From: Anisakis pegreffii
Taxonomy: Eukaryota; Nematoda; Chromadorea; Rhabditida; Anisakidae
NCBI GenBank assembly: GCA_035041965.1
Contig: JAPYMA010001917.1
Span: 1-64,000 of the forward strand
Direction: 5' to 3'
DNA length: 64,000 nucleotides
Below, in pieces: positions 1 to 11,100 of this stretch. Each line of letters starts with the position of its first letter. The first letter of the stretch is position 1. The notes under the pieces are model-generated. The model searched no databases and was not told the origin of the DNA. It saw only the letters and a program-made list of their open reading frames with translations. A program made the position numbers and the translations under genes.

Positions 1-479
1 CGACAAATATCTGAATTCTTAAAGTTTGAAATTGATTTTATCCGAATGAGAATTGATTATGCCCAATATTTGAGACGAATGATTCTAAATGCCCACAAAA
101 ACAACCATTATGCAATACCCAAAGCATATGCATGAACCCATAAACTGAAATAAACTAACGATATCATTTATGATAACCGAAAGCAGTGCCCTCACCTTGA
201 AGTGATTGCTGCGTAATGATTATCCGATCCATTCATAATGCACGCTATCTGTCTCTTGATTTCGCAGCCATCATCAATTAATGAAATCAATCCATCTATT
301 GCGCAATCTGTGAGAAGCAAGTGAAATGGTTGATTAAATTTAAAATATTGTTTGGGACGATCTTTCAGATTGCTCAGATCAGTACTATTTGAATTGTGTC
401 ATGAAATTTCATCGCACACATTGCTCAAGCGAACAAATTGAAAAAGCGTCCGAAAACGCATGCGCGATCCCGATAGTGC

Positions 480-911
480 TCATACCACCAATTTCAGTAG
501 AAAACATTCTAAAATTCTTATAATTCCTGATAATGCGTGAATGTTGATATTCATAGTGCACTGCTTCAAAATCTCGAGATTCTGAAGCTTTCCATCTGAA
601 TTAGAGACTTGACCATCGTGATTTTTGAGAATAACGATCACAACAGCGCCTGAAAACAAAAACCTGATCTCGTATGCTCCCAAATTATCTACGATAATCT
701 TGAATCCGCTCTGCTGATATATACTGTTGAATTTATTTGTCATTTCTGGTGTTCGAATCAGTTCAATCTTTATCCAGCGATTCCATCATATTTTTCCGAA
801 AATAATCTGTTGAATGGGAATTTGGACAGCGAGTAAAAGTACCAAAATAAAAACCTGTATCGCGATTTTCGATGAAAGTTTCAAATTTCCGGTGAACTGC
901 TTTGTCTCCAT
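480..911 (-). pseudogene. Possible broken reading frame with N-terminal membrane anchor
   Basis: Read on the minus strand from an ATG at 911 (METKQFTGN), one frame stays open to 480 except for a single TGA at 788-786. Before the TGA, about residues 17-35 are hydrophobic (IAIQVFILVLLLAVQIPI), like a signal anchor. After it come about 100 residues including NRWIKIELIRTPEM and IIVDNLGAYEIR. I do not recognise the family. The long shared frame suggests a real exon or a recent pseudogene. The TGA could also lie in an unrecognised intron or be a sequence error. No splice sites clearly bound it. Confidence 0.3.
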
Positions 912-1302
912 TTGACATTAGAAATGATCATTTCCAATTATTGAATGAAACGATTGCAGTGGCTCTGAAGAAGAAAAATTTGATCACGCGATCACTTATG
1001 CTAATCACGGCATATCCATGACCCTCTCAACCTTTCTCCCGCTTAGGAGATGATTCCAGTCACATGGATATTTCACTTCTTGTTAAAAAATTCCTTCGTT
1101 TGTCTTCCACGTCTCCTGTTTGAGAACACGTCTCATTATCAACATTGCACATCGATTCTTGAGCATTGGACGAATTCGCATGCAATTTCCATCACCCTAA
1201 CCCAAAATTGTTGGGAGATTTAATCCGAGTTACCTCTCAGTGATATCACTTGAGCGTATGCCAGAGATTATATTGCGATGAATCCATTTTAGAATTTTCC
1301 AA
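912..1302. other. Intergenic, nothing recognised
   Basis: AT-rich sequence with no supported exon, RNA gene or repeat. It separates the minus-strand broken frame from the GC-rich plus-strand block. Confidence 0.4.
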
Positions 1303-1574
1303 AATGAGAGACCGCGACGTAAGTGACCGCTACATCCGCAAGAGGAATCACCTGTACCGCGCGTTTTATGGAGTCAACGGCAACGAGGAGACCCGGCTCC
1401 ACGGGGACATCCAGGAGACCGGGGGACATGGGCAGGTATTCTGCCGAAATCTACTGCAGGTGCTGGGAATTCTCTCGTTCATCCCGGCCCTGCAAAATCT
1501 GGAATGGTGGGTCAGAAATAACTGGCCGTTCACACTGAGGCAGCCGCATCCCCGTCAGGGGATCCAATCAATTC
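1303..1574 (+). CDS. Coding-like upstream exon(s) of the GC-rich gene, frame unsure
   Basis: A GC-rich island starts at ATG 1303 (MRDRDVSDRYIRKRN) and stays open to a GTAAGT donor after 1574. A second frame (about 1323-1538) is also open, and internal donors after GGGCAG and CTGCAG in that frame would give the phase needed by the next solid exon at 2103. A GTAAGT also follows MRDRD directly at 1319. A related sequence lies inverted near 7.9-8.1 kb, where the second frame keeps the peptide pattern MGR-SAEIY-RCWEFS. This is therefore probably the 5' part of the gene below, but I cannot fix its exon structure. Confidence 0.45.
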
Positions 1575-2102
1575 GTAAGTTTTCTAATACTGCTTCTGTT
1601 ATGTGCCATTTTTTCATTTGTCCTATAATTCATGACAATTTATAGCGAATGCGAATTGAAAACTTCTCCAAAACGAACGTTTTCAAGCATGAATTCGCAC
1701 ATATAATGAATAGTCAGAATGCGGCAAAATGACAATTGAACATAGACTAACAATAGGATGTACTGATAATGATGGTACACGCAATGATTGTATGAATCCG
1801 AACCTCTGGCATTTGATATAGTATGATGGTGCATTATCTAATAGTGGAACTGAAACTTGATGAATCCGAAATTTCATTAGTGAAAGAAGATACGATAATT
1901 GATGAATGAGCGATCTGAAGAATGTGCCTTGTGACTGGGGAAAAGTTGTACGGAAAAGCTCTTTTGGATGATACCTTCTAGCCATCTTCTATATACTTTG
2001 CAAACATTAGATAATTTTCGTGTTATTTTAGTCAGAGCGGCCAGGCTGGGGGCGCCCTCCCCCCTACTCATCGAAGCAATCTGCCGGATGAGTGATGTTC
2101 AG

Positions 2103-4691
2103 CTCCTGGTCGTCCTTGACACAGGCCAGGACGCTGCGGTACGGCGTAGCAGGCCCGATATACACTATCATCAAACGGGACGATGCCTGCTACGTCGTCC
2201 CAATCAGCCTTCCCTCGACCCAGGTAAGACTTTAATAATCAGTCGATTTTCAGCCATACATTTGTGATTATTTCTAAGAGATGATAGCTGAGAATAACTC
2301 GATTAATCGAAAAGCGTTTTCACGGATAAATTCTCCAATCAATTTGATTAGTGGAATTTGTCAAAATCCAGTTTGGAAATATTCTCATCAGTAACAACTT
2401 CGTGAATTTCAGTACGTCGAGACGCAGGAGTGTGTTGAAGAGATGGTGGAGTATGAGGCGGAGGAGGAGAGGATCGACGTAAGTTATACTGAATGATATT
2501 TCCATTGAGCTATTTCAGCAATAACATATGATTGTTGAGGTCATTAACGAGAAAACTTTTGATCGTTTCGAAGTTTCTTAGATCAAAATCAATCATCAAG
2601 AACGATGAACATGATGACTATTCCAGAAGACATGATATTATTCATCGCAATAATAATGTTAACTGGGAAATGTTATTAGGGGCACTGTGAAACGATAGTG
2701 CTACGGAAATGACATTTATGAATAGTATAGATAGCAGTAGCGAAATGAAGACACGTTTCTGGCAGTAACAGACTCTATGTTGACCTCATGGAATGGAATT
2801 CTTAAGTGATTTTAAACGGATTCATGAGGACTCAAATCAACCGAACAGCAATTTCAGGTACTGGCGGAGAGGGAACACTCACCCGGCATGGAGGGCCCCG
2901 CCATTCCAGAGCCAGAGCCCGAGGAACCCGAGGACCTATTCTTACCCTTTAACAACGACCCCCTACCCCTTCCCCTACCCCAACCCCTGCCCCACCCTCA
3001 ACCACAACCCCTACCCCTTCCCCTGCCCCAACAACCACAACAACCACCCCAACCTGATGTCGAGATGGGGGCTGCGCAGCCCCACTATTACGAGCTGTAA
3101 GTTTCCGTACTGACTCTGAATTTTCTTTGTATTCTGTTCGTGATCGTATAATCGCTAAAACAGCACTGTAAATTATCTGATGAATATGTCAGCTTATTGT
3201 TGGATAAGTACTCGAAAGTGCTGGTGATACATAGGACGACGTATAGTCGATAAATACAGTCTATACTAACAGAGTAGTCGGTTCCACTGGCTAAAATTGT
3301 TGAGACCAATGGAACGTAGATGGATATTTGAATATTTGATCATTGAAACAACGAAATCCTAATGGCAAATTGAACTGGAGTAGGATCTGAAATGACCATT
3401 CAGATACAATACCTAGTAGGCGTAGAATTATGTAGTTTGGAAGGCATCTTGAGAAGTAAATTTTGATGGGAATGAATCTTTTATACATCACTGAAACAGC
3501 GCTTGAATCGTCAAAAAAAACAACAAATCATTATAATAAGTTCAGGCGCAGCCGCCGCGTGAGGAGACAGCCCACAGCAGCACAACCACAGGAGCAGCCG
3601 AGGCCACAACCCCAACCGTTCCGGCCGCACAATATCGAGGAGCTGCGGCCGGAACACCGCGTCGAGGTGGCGGCACCGGAGCACGAGGCGTACCACGTCT
3701 GTGATCAACAACAAATTTGTAAGTTGACTTAAGATGATAGCTCATTTGAAATGTTATTTAATCGTCAATGTTAAAGAGATATTCATCCAATAACAATGAT
3801 TCGAGTAGCGAACGATATTTGGTAGCACTGAATAATGCGTTCGAAAGTGAAGTATTGAACGAGTATTTTTCTGACGGAGATAAACCCTCTAAAGTATCAT
3901 CAATCCATTGATGTGTTTCTGGTCGCTCTGAATCACGTCAGTAATGGCCTTCTATGATTGAGAGGGTTACTTTCACATATTCCAAGCCTTCTTTCAATTG
4001 AATTTGTTTTAGGGTGCCGCCTACCCAACTGCTCCAGGCCGCAGCAACCCTTCAAGACTGTTGCGGCTTGGAAGATCCACGTGCGGAGAGCCGCATGTCA
4101 TCAATTGGAGAGTAAGTTATCATTTCACCTATCTCATTGGATTTTTTACTTCTGCACTAGCTTTGTCCGGTCAGAATATCAGTAGTAAAATTTGGGTAAC
4201 AATGATAAAAAATCGCTTGATATGACAACAATTGAAGATGGTATATGCTCTGATAGTTGATCGATTCATTATTATGATGTAGTTACAATCTCATTGTCAG
4301 CATAAAATTCAACCTAAAATGAGTTTCAGCTCTCTGCACGTGGTGTGGCCACGTCGTGATACTGCCCCCAGAGCACCTCTCGGCAGCCGACACCAAAGCC
4401 ATCATGGACGATCACCGAGCCGAGAGGTGCGTTGGTGCCTCCAAGAGGATCAAGGAGGCACGCATCGCCGCCTCCGAGCGGCTGACGATCCTGGGCCGCG
4501 ATGCCTCGCACATCGCGGTACCAGAGGAGGCCGCAGAAGAGGCTAGTGTGCCTAACCCCAGAAAAAGGCACCTAGCCTCCGAGGAGGCGAGGAGGGCAGA
4601 TCAATGCTGCTCCTACATCAAGAGGTTCAAGGAGGCCCACCCCGATATTTTGGCCATAATCGGGGTGGAGCATCAGCTCAACATCGCGTAG
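2103..4691 (+). CDS. GC-rich Pro/Gln-rich protein with two zinc-finger-like motifs, unknown family
   Basis: Six exons join in a consistent phase: 2103-2223, 2413-2478, 2858-3096, 3546-3718, 4013-4111 and 4330-4691 (TAG). All have AG acceptors and GTAAG-type donors. In order the protein has a short ordered stretch (LRYGVAGPIYTIIKRDD), an acidic exon (EEMVEYEAEEERID), a tract rich in PLPLPQ and QPQQPP, a basic Gln/Pro segment, then two cysteine/histidine motifs. The first is C-x4-C with KIHVRRAACH. The second is CTWCGH, followed later by a DDHRAERC pattern. A Lys/Arg/Glu-rich helical tail follows, including SYIKRFKEAH. The finger pair suggests nucleic-acid binding; this is inference. An AATAAA lies at 4949-4954. 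GC content and codon choice (CCC, CTG, GAG) differ sharply from every other gene here, so a mobile-element origin or transfer is possible. Confidence 0.7.
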
Positions 4692-4948
4692 ACGGAACGT
4701 TGCGAGAGGGACGGCGGCGATACGACAGTTCAACAACAATTGGATCGGTGATTTCAATACGCAAGAACAACGCCAACAACCCAGCCAGCAACACAAAACA
4801 TTGGTTACATTCTTTTGCATGATTTTTAAATTTCAACAACAGAGCCAGTAGCCTCATTCAGGTTACAGGAAAACAATCAGAAATAATGGCTAGTAAGAAT
4901 TAGGATGATAGCTGAGAAAAGATGCTGAGTAACAATTATGCAGTGAGC

Positions 4949-4954
4949 AATAAA
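4949..4954 (+). terminator. Poly(A) signal AATAAA
   Basis: Canonical hexamer about 260 nt after the stop codon of the GC-rich zinc-finger-like gene, on the same strand and in AT-rich sequence. Confidence 0.4.
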
Positions 4955-6539
4955 TTGACTTAAGTGTTAAGAAATAACTAAGTAAAGCGAGCACATTAGC
5001 CGTAGGTACAGGGATGAGATATATATATATGTCTATTGCTATCATTGAATATTATTAATGTTTATATTTTTTTCTTCTTGGCAATGTTTATCAAAATGTA
5101 TCAATATTATTTACACATGTATCACTGCATTTGTTCATTTATTTATTTGTGCCAACGCTATCCTCACTTATGCGTCTTCCATTTCCTATTACTGTAACAT
5201 CATTGAATGATCATATTATGATACTTTATCTCATCCTGTCCTCTTTTGTCATATTACATCTTTCCAATGTTGTAATTTTATCAAGCAATCCGCCAATTAA
5301 ACACACCTCGGGCTCAAGATCGGGATCCATTGATTAAAGTGATTGAATGAAGTTTTCGGGATAATATTTGATAGTTTATGGATATCATTTGTCATCAAAA
5401 TCGTAGCCAATTAATCGATTCAACTAGCGGAGTTTCTCGTTAGTGGGAACCGTCGACAAAAAAGTTCGGCGTAGGACGGTGACCATTTGGTTAGGTAGGC
5501 TGAAGAAAATGCCCTCTAAACTCCTTCCTGAATTTTCGGGCATTCCACTTCATCCGAGATAAGAAGGAGCCATATGGCGGTTATGCCAGCTCCTAGCGCC
5601 GATAATGGAGGGTTATGTTTGCCAAAGGGGTTATATAATTTCAACAATATTGTCTTATTACATGGGTTCGGGATTTATGTTATACAAGAAGTACTTTGGG
5701 TTAGGGTTTAAAGTACTTCGGGTTCGGGAGTGGGAATACCTCCATTGGCGCTTTGCGGGTTCGGGAATTTTCATTTTTTAAGTTATAGGTCACCAAACGA
5801 AACCGAACTTAAGTTCGCATGTGAACACTACGAGACTCCACAAACTAATTAATTTCTGTAGTGATAGGTTTGAAATAAGCATTCTGGAAAGGCTAGTCAT
5901 CAGAAGAGATGACAACTTATTGGACAATTCCGAAAGTTACACGAAAATCCCGAGACAAAATCCCGAAACGCAATACTGAAATTCCGAAACAATCCCGATC
6001 TTGAATCCCCGCAATCGACGGCAGAAACCAGCTGCAGAAGACAGCGGATGAAACTACTCAATCAAACGAATCAAGGAAAACTTTAAAAAATTAAACTGCA
6101 AAAAGAATGCTAAAAAAATAAAAAAACTAAAAAAATAAAAAATATAAACAAAAAAATAAAATTAAATTAAAAAATTGTAAAATAAAGAAAAAAACAAATT
6201 CAGTTGAAAGAAGAATCAACTGAAATGATAATTTTTTCATTTGCCTAGCTCTAGGCTGTCTAATGTTGTACTCACTGACTTACTGTTTCACTGTGTTATT
6301 AATTAGTTCGTCCTTGTCTTGCATGCAAAGTCCGTTGTCCTTTGTCCTTGTCTTGCATGCTAAGTCCGTTGTCAGTTTAAGATTGATATTGTAACATACC
6401 TAAGCAATATCATCCATTTACATGACATTGCTCAGGCAATATTACAGATTGTGTATACGGCAATTGTAATTGACCAATATTGTTTTAAAAATCTGTTAAA
6501 TCTGTCTTATAAAGTCATAGTGTAAATTTATATTTACCT
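4955..6539. other. Non-coding stretch with GGTTCGGG words and an A-rich tract
   Basis: No exon is supported. Around 5660-5770 the words GGTTCGGG and GTACTT recur in short spacing. Around 5940-6010 their complements (CCCGAAA, CCCGA) recur. From about 6110 to 6200 the plus strand is nearly pure A with single T, C or G. At 6305-6375 a phrase with CTTGTCTTGCATGC is repeated twice. I see no open frame. Confidence 0.5.
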
Positions 6540-7085
6540 GTTTTGTCTTGAAGACACGTTGCATTGTTATTGTTTCACTGTTCGCAGATTATTATCTGCT
6601 TTATGTTTTCATCATGTTATTTTATTTTGTCATGTAAATTGGTCTTAAAGACGTTATTGTTTTGATTATTTCATCATTGTTTGCATATTTTTATCTGCTT
6701 TTGTTTTTGGCAAGTAGTTTTAGTTTCTCGTGTTAATTAGTCTTAAAGACATTATTATTTCTATTATTGTTTCACTGTTTGCAGTTTATAATCTGCTTTG
6801 TGTTTTATCATGTTGTTTTAGTTAGTCATGTAAATTTGTCTCTAAGACATTATTAATTTTATTAATGTTTCATTGTTCGCAGATTATTATCTGCTTCAAA
6901 TTTATATCATGTTATTTTATTTCCTCATGTAAATTCCTCTTAAAGACACATATTGTTGCTATGTTTTACTGTTTGCAGTTCATTGTCTGCGTTGTAATTT
7001 TTAATTTGTCATGTAAATTTGTCTTAAAGACATTATTGTTTTTACTATATCTTCATTGTCTGCAGTCATTATCTGCACAATAATC
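6540..7085. repeat. Tandem repeat, about six units of 80-105 bp
   Basis: Each unit carries GTCTTAAAGACATTATTG, then a T-rich run, then a GCAGATTATTATCTGCTT-like block, then TCATGTAAATT. Unit starts are near 6543, 6641, 6742, 6837, 6935 and 7020. The blocks CTTAAAG and GCAGATtattATCTGC are small palindromes. Units differ by substitutions and small indels, so the array is old. Confidence 0.8.
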
Positions 7086-7351
7086 TTTTACTGAATCGTC
7101 ACAATATAGATTTAATGATAGTCAGGTATAAAATGAGATTAGCAAGGATGCTCAAAGAATGAGATTACATAGTTAGCAATATCAATGAAGACATAGGATT
7201 ATTAATTGTAGTACATAATTACGAATATGAGAAATGAGTTGTGCTCGCTAATTATTATAGTGAGGTTGGCTCTGTTGATATTAAAATATCGAAAAAATTT
7301 TCGAAGAAATTTTACAATAATTCCTGTGCTGGCAGGGTTTTGGATATGTTC

Positions 7352-8100
7352 TTAATGTGATCTTGTATTGTATTGTAAAATGTGTATTTTGTCGCCGCCG
7401 TCCCTGTTCCTTTGAGCTGATGCCTCCTTGAACCTCTTGATGCGGTTCAGTGGCTGTCTTCTCCTCCTCTCCCCCCCCCGATGATGATTAAGATAAGATT
7501 CCCCCACTCCCCCTCCCCTGATAAGATGATGAAATTCCCATTCCCAGTTGTTGTGGTTGTTCCCCTTGTCCCGTCTCCCCGATGTTGTGGTTGCCTTTCC
7601 CCATCCCCCCCCTTGTGATGAGATTCTCTCCTCCCCTGTTGTGGTTGCCTTCCCATCTTCCCCGTCCCTCCTTCGATAAGATGATAACTCCCTCCCTACT
7701 AACATTACTAACATTCCTCGGGCTCTGGCTTTAGGTGACAAAATTTTGATGAGGTGACAAAAATTTGATCAGATAGGGTGATTGAGTGATAAGAGTTACA
7801 GTGATGGGTTGCTAGATTGAGTGATAGGAGTTGCTAGATAAGATTGATTTAGGTGAGATTGATTTCGGGCTGACTCTCAGTAGTTCCATGATAAGGTGCC
7901 GGTGAGATGAATTAGAGATAGAGAATTCCCAACACCTCCAGTAGATTTCGGCCGAATCCCTGCCCATCCCCCGGCTCCAGGAGTCCCCCTGGAGACGGTC
8001 TCCCCGTTGCTTAGACTCCATTTGCGCGCGGTACGGTGATTTCCTCTGTAGCGGTCTTGTAGTGCGGTCATTGTTATCATATTATCATTGTTGCGGTCAT
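7352..8100 (-). pseudogene. Inverted, shortened relative of the 1.3-4.7 kb GC-rich gene
   Basis: On the minus strand, about 8090-7910 resembles plus-strand 1303-1490, sharing long runs such as GCCGAAATCTACTG and GGGAATTCTC. The 7440-7350 end matches the 3' end of that gene: both encode IKRFKEA, after which this copy jumps to the later phrase GGGACGGCGGCGA, skipping about 60 bp. The repeat word GGAG at the join suggests a microhomology deletion. A 129-codon frame (7741-7352) runs through the IKRFKEA end and is rich in Gly, Arg, Thr and His. The zinc-finger exons are not seen. It could be a decayed paralogue or a distinct short gene. Confidence 0.6.
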
Positions 8101-8500
8101 TGTTGCTTGCTGTCGTGTTATTTGCTGTTGTGATATTGGTGTTGATGAAAATAGTTGGGTTGCTGTCGGTCATTGAGAATTGCTAGCGGTTTGCTGTATA
8201 TGAGGATTACTTGAATGGAACGTTATCAAATGTTTAAGTATTGAATAGTCACGAAAAGATATAGTTAGTCATGAAAAATAGTGATTATTCGAATTGAGAA
8301 AAAATTGTAGCATCGAATTTACGCTGAGATTTGCGATTAAGTTTGATGAGTTCTTTATTAAAGAAAATTATGACATTGATATGATGGGATTTCAGTGAAT
8401 TCATTGTTCACAGTTTTTCGGTTGATCCATTTTTGATTCAGTTTCTGACTGACCAGCGTATAATCATTGATTTCAAATGATGTTTTGTTTCATATTTTTT
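8101..8500. other. AT-rich spacer, nothing recognised
   Basis: No supported exon or RNA gene. It links the inverted GC-rich copy to the T-rich direct repeat. Confidence 0.4.
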
Positions 8501-8515
8501 GGATTATTATTGCTG

Positions 8516-8947
8516 TTATTGATATTTTGAATGTTATTGCTATTATTTTTATATTGTTATTATTTGATGCTTTTTCAAACGGATGTGATGACGGTGTGTT
8601 TTTTTGTTATATGTTGACGTTATTTTTCATTGTGTGTTGGTTTTCCATTGTTTTTTGAGTTACTAATTTGTTTAGAGTTTGTTAGTTTAATGTTACTAAT
8701 TTTTCGTTGTGATTATTTTTATTTGCTGTTTGCTATTATTTTGATATTGTTATTGCTATTATTTTTATATTGCTATTATTTGATGCTTTTTTAAATGGAT
8801 GTGATGACGATGCGCTTTTTTTGTTACATGTTGACGTTATTTTTTCATTGTGTGTTGGTTTTCCATTGTATTTTGAGTTACTAATTTGTTTAGAGTTCAT
8901 TAGTTTTATGTTACTAATTTTTCGTTGTGATTTTGATGTGTTTTTTG
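8516..8947. repeat. Two-copy direct repeat, period about 216 bp
   Basis: Two consecutive T-rich copies share ATTTGATGCTTTTT, GGATGTGATGACG, TGTGTGTTGGTTTTCCATTG and TTACTAATTTTTCGTTGTGA. The GATGC word lies at 8566 and again at 8782. Open frames across it are low-complexity (Phe, Leu, Ile) and repeat-derived, so I do not call them genes. Confidence 0.8.
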
Positions 8948-9239
8948 TCATATTTCATATTGTGTGATTATTTTTTGAAATTGATGTGATAACGATGTAT
9001 TATGTTTCATTTATTGTGCTATCGTTTTTCATTTTACGCGCTCTAGTTGCTAATTTTCATTGCGGTTTTAGTTAATAGTTTAGTTGGTTAATTAGTTATT
9101 ACATTACTTTGATAGTTACTAAATTGTTTTGTTAGTTAGCGTATTTTACTAACTTGTTTTGAGTTTAATTTGTTCTGTGTTATTAATGTTTATGTTATTA
9201 AGTTAGTTTCATGTTATTATATTAATTTAGTTGCGTAAT

Positions 9240-9552
9240 TATTAAAAAAACTAATAGTTTAAAAATAATAATAATAAAGAAGAAAATTACCAAAAAGATA
9301 ATAAAAAATAAAAAAACAAAAAAATAAAAAAATAGAAAAAAAACAAAAAATTTAAAAAATAGAAAAAAAACAAAAAAATATTAAAAAATAAAAAACAAAA
9401 AAATAATAAAAAAGAAAAAAACAAAAAAATAATAAAAGAACAAAAAATAGAAAAAAAACAAAAAAATAATGAAAAAATAAAAAAACAAAAAAATAATAAA
9501 AAATAAAAAATAATAAAAAATATAAAAAACGAAAAAAAACAAAAAAATTTTC
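9240..9552. repeat. A-rich low-complexity tract
   Basis: About 310 bp of plus-strand runs such as AAAAAATAAAAAAC and AAAAATAATAAAAAA with almost no G or C. A shorter tract of the same kind lies at about 6110-6200. Confidence 0.9.
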
Positions 9553-9614
9553 AAAACAGCATTGTTCGGGTCATTTCATCCGATTTACAAAATTCTAATC
9601 TTATCTAGTTTCAG

Positions 9615-10561
9615 ATCCGGATGGACGAACACTCACGAGTCAAGAAAGAACGTAGCGAACTAGGAGAGGACTCGAAGGAAACGGACAGACGGAGGTGGAT
9701 CAGAGGAAAGGATCAGCGACGAAATTCAAAAGTATTGAAGGCGGAAGGGAACAAGACGTGTCAAGCAATCGCTCAAGCGTATGACAGCGGCAAAAACTCG
9801 CAACAATGCTTCAGCCACGTAGTTTTGCAGGTGAAATCGGAATTATGTTTCAAATTGTTTGCAATCGAATCTCAATTCCCGGACGAGCAATTCCGATGCT
9901 CTATAGTCTTTCACTAAATTTTCAGACTACTTCAGTATTCATTTCGGAACCTTTTTGAAAGATAGATATTCGTAGTGACGTTATATTTACTTCGCTATTT
10001 TATCAGGTATTTACTTCGAAGCAAACGCACATGTTGACTCGGAGTTGCTTCCGTGAAAGGGAACATTGGTCGATCGCAAACCAAAGTCAGATATCAACAA
10101 CGGAATGGAACACAGCAACGGAATCGAGGATTGATTCAATTTATTGTAGTAGATTTGCTATTGTAGTAAAATCAGTTGTAATTACTATTGGACCCTTCAT
10201 TATATCAGCTCACTATTGATGTATTTATATTATTGATAATATTGGTGTTCAATAATAGTGATCTCGGGTAATCTTTAACTCTTGGAATTGACTTTGACTC
10301 GAGAAAAGGAGCATGAATACTCGCTTGATCTTATCGCCACTAATCTACAGGGAGTTGATTTTTTTAGTCGAGCAGGACGTGTGACAAGGTGCAATTCCGT
10401 GAGTTGAAGTGGATGAATATTACTCCTTATAGTTAATTCGTTCACATGATAGTTATCTCTTTTCGTTGTTTCGTTACAGGACAACATACATCGATTCATT
10501 CTCAGGACAACATTTCTCATACCATCACATTCTCAAGAGTCAGCGAAGAGAGTGATTATCA
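9615..10561 (+). CDS. Hypothetical exons of an unknown polar protein
   Basis: Three candidate exons carry good splice edges. The first, 9615-9830, is 72 codons, phase 0, between TTTCAG and a GTGAAA donor. It is very charged (RVKKERSELGEDSKETDRRR). The second starts at 10007 in the same phase (VFTSKQTHMLTRSCFRERE), but its donor is unclear. The third, about 10480-10561, lies between TTACAG and GTAAGT (HSQDNISHTITFSRVSEES). No domain is recognised. The base composition is richer in G and C than the flanks, as in the 1.3-4.7 kb gene, so these may belong to the same or a related element. Confidence 0.35.
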
Positions 10562-10891
10562 GGTAAGTGAAACATCGGATGATTCCACTGTGCATGGCGA
10601 GAAAACGATAGTTCAATCGTCAAATCAAAAAAGAAGTGCGAATCGAAAAATCGAGACAGCTTATGGGATTATTATTTGCTGTATTCAACAAGGCGTGACA
10701 ACGCATAACGCATCGAGATGGTCAGGCCAGTTATAAAATCTTTTTAACTTCAATTTGATCTATTTTTCTGTAGTCCTAAACCCACAGTGAATAAATGGAT
10801 ATTGGTTGAATGACGATATTTTTTCATTATTCATATTATTTATCCGAACACAGGGAATCAGATTTCTCCCTGTAACAGCGGCACTCTTACT

Positions 10892-11040
10892 AGGAAACCT
10901 CACGAAGTTACCCCCGCCTTTCGAAATGAGACCAATATCATTTTGTAGGGCTCACGCAGCTGATCACGGATATGCAAGAAATTTTTGCAGTGGACAAAGG
11001 TCTCATTCCGAAAGGCGGGGGTAACTTCGTGAGGTTTCCT
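10892..11040. repeat. Inverted repeat, 42-bp arms with one mismatch
   Basis: The arm at 10892-10933 begins AGGAAACCTCACGAAG. The arm at 10999-11040 is its reverse complement, ending CTTCGTGAGGTTTCCT, with one mismatch (TTTCG against TTCCG). The spacer is 65 bp. The arms hold the GC-rich core ACCCCCGCCTTTCG, unusual in this AT-rich region. Such near-identical arms suggest a recent foldback element, or selection on the hairpin. Confidence 0.85.
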
Positions 11041-11100
11041 CGTTAGTGAGGAGTTTTTATCACTGTTCGTTCCGTCAGCGATACTGTGTCTTTTCAGTTA

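Noticed and set aside
8467..8967. Short hydrophobic frames over the 216-bp repeat
   Set aside because: Created by T-rich repeat text and present on both strands in different frames.
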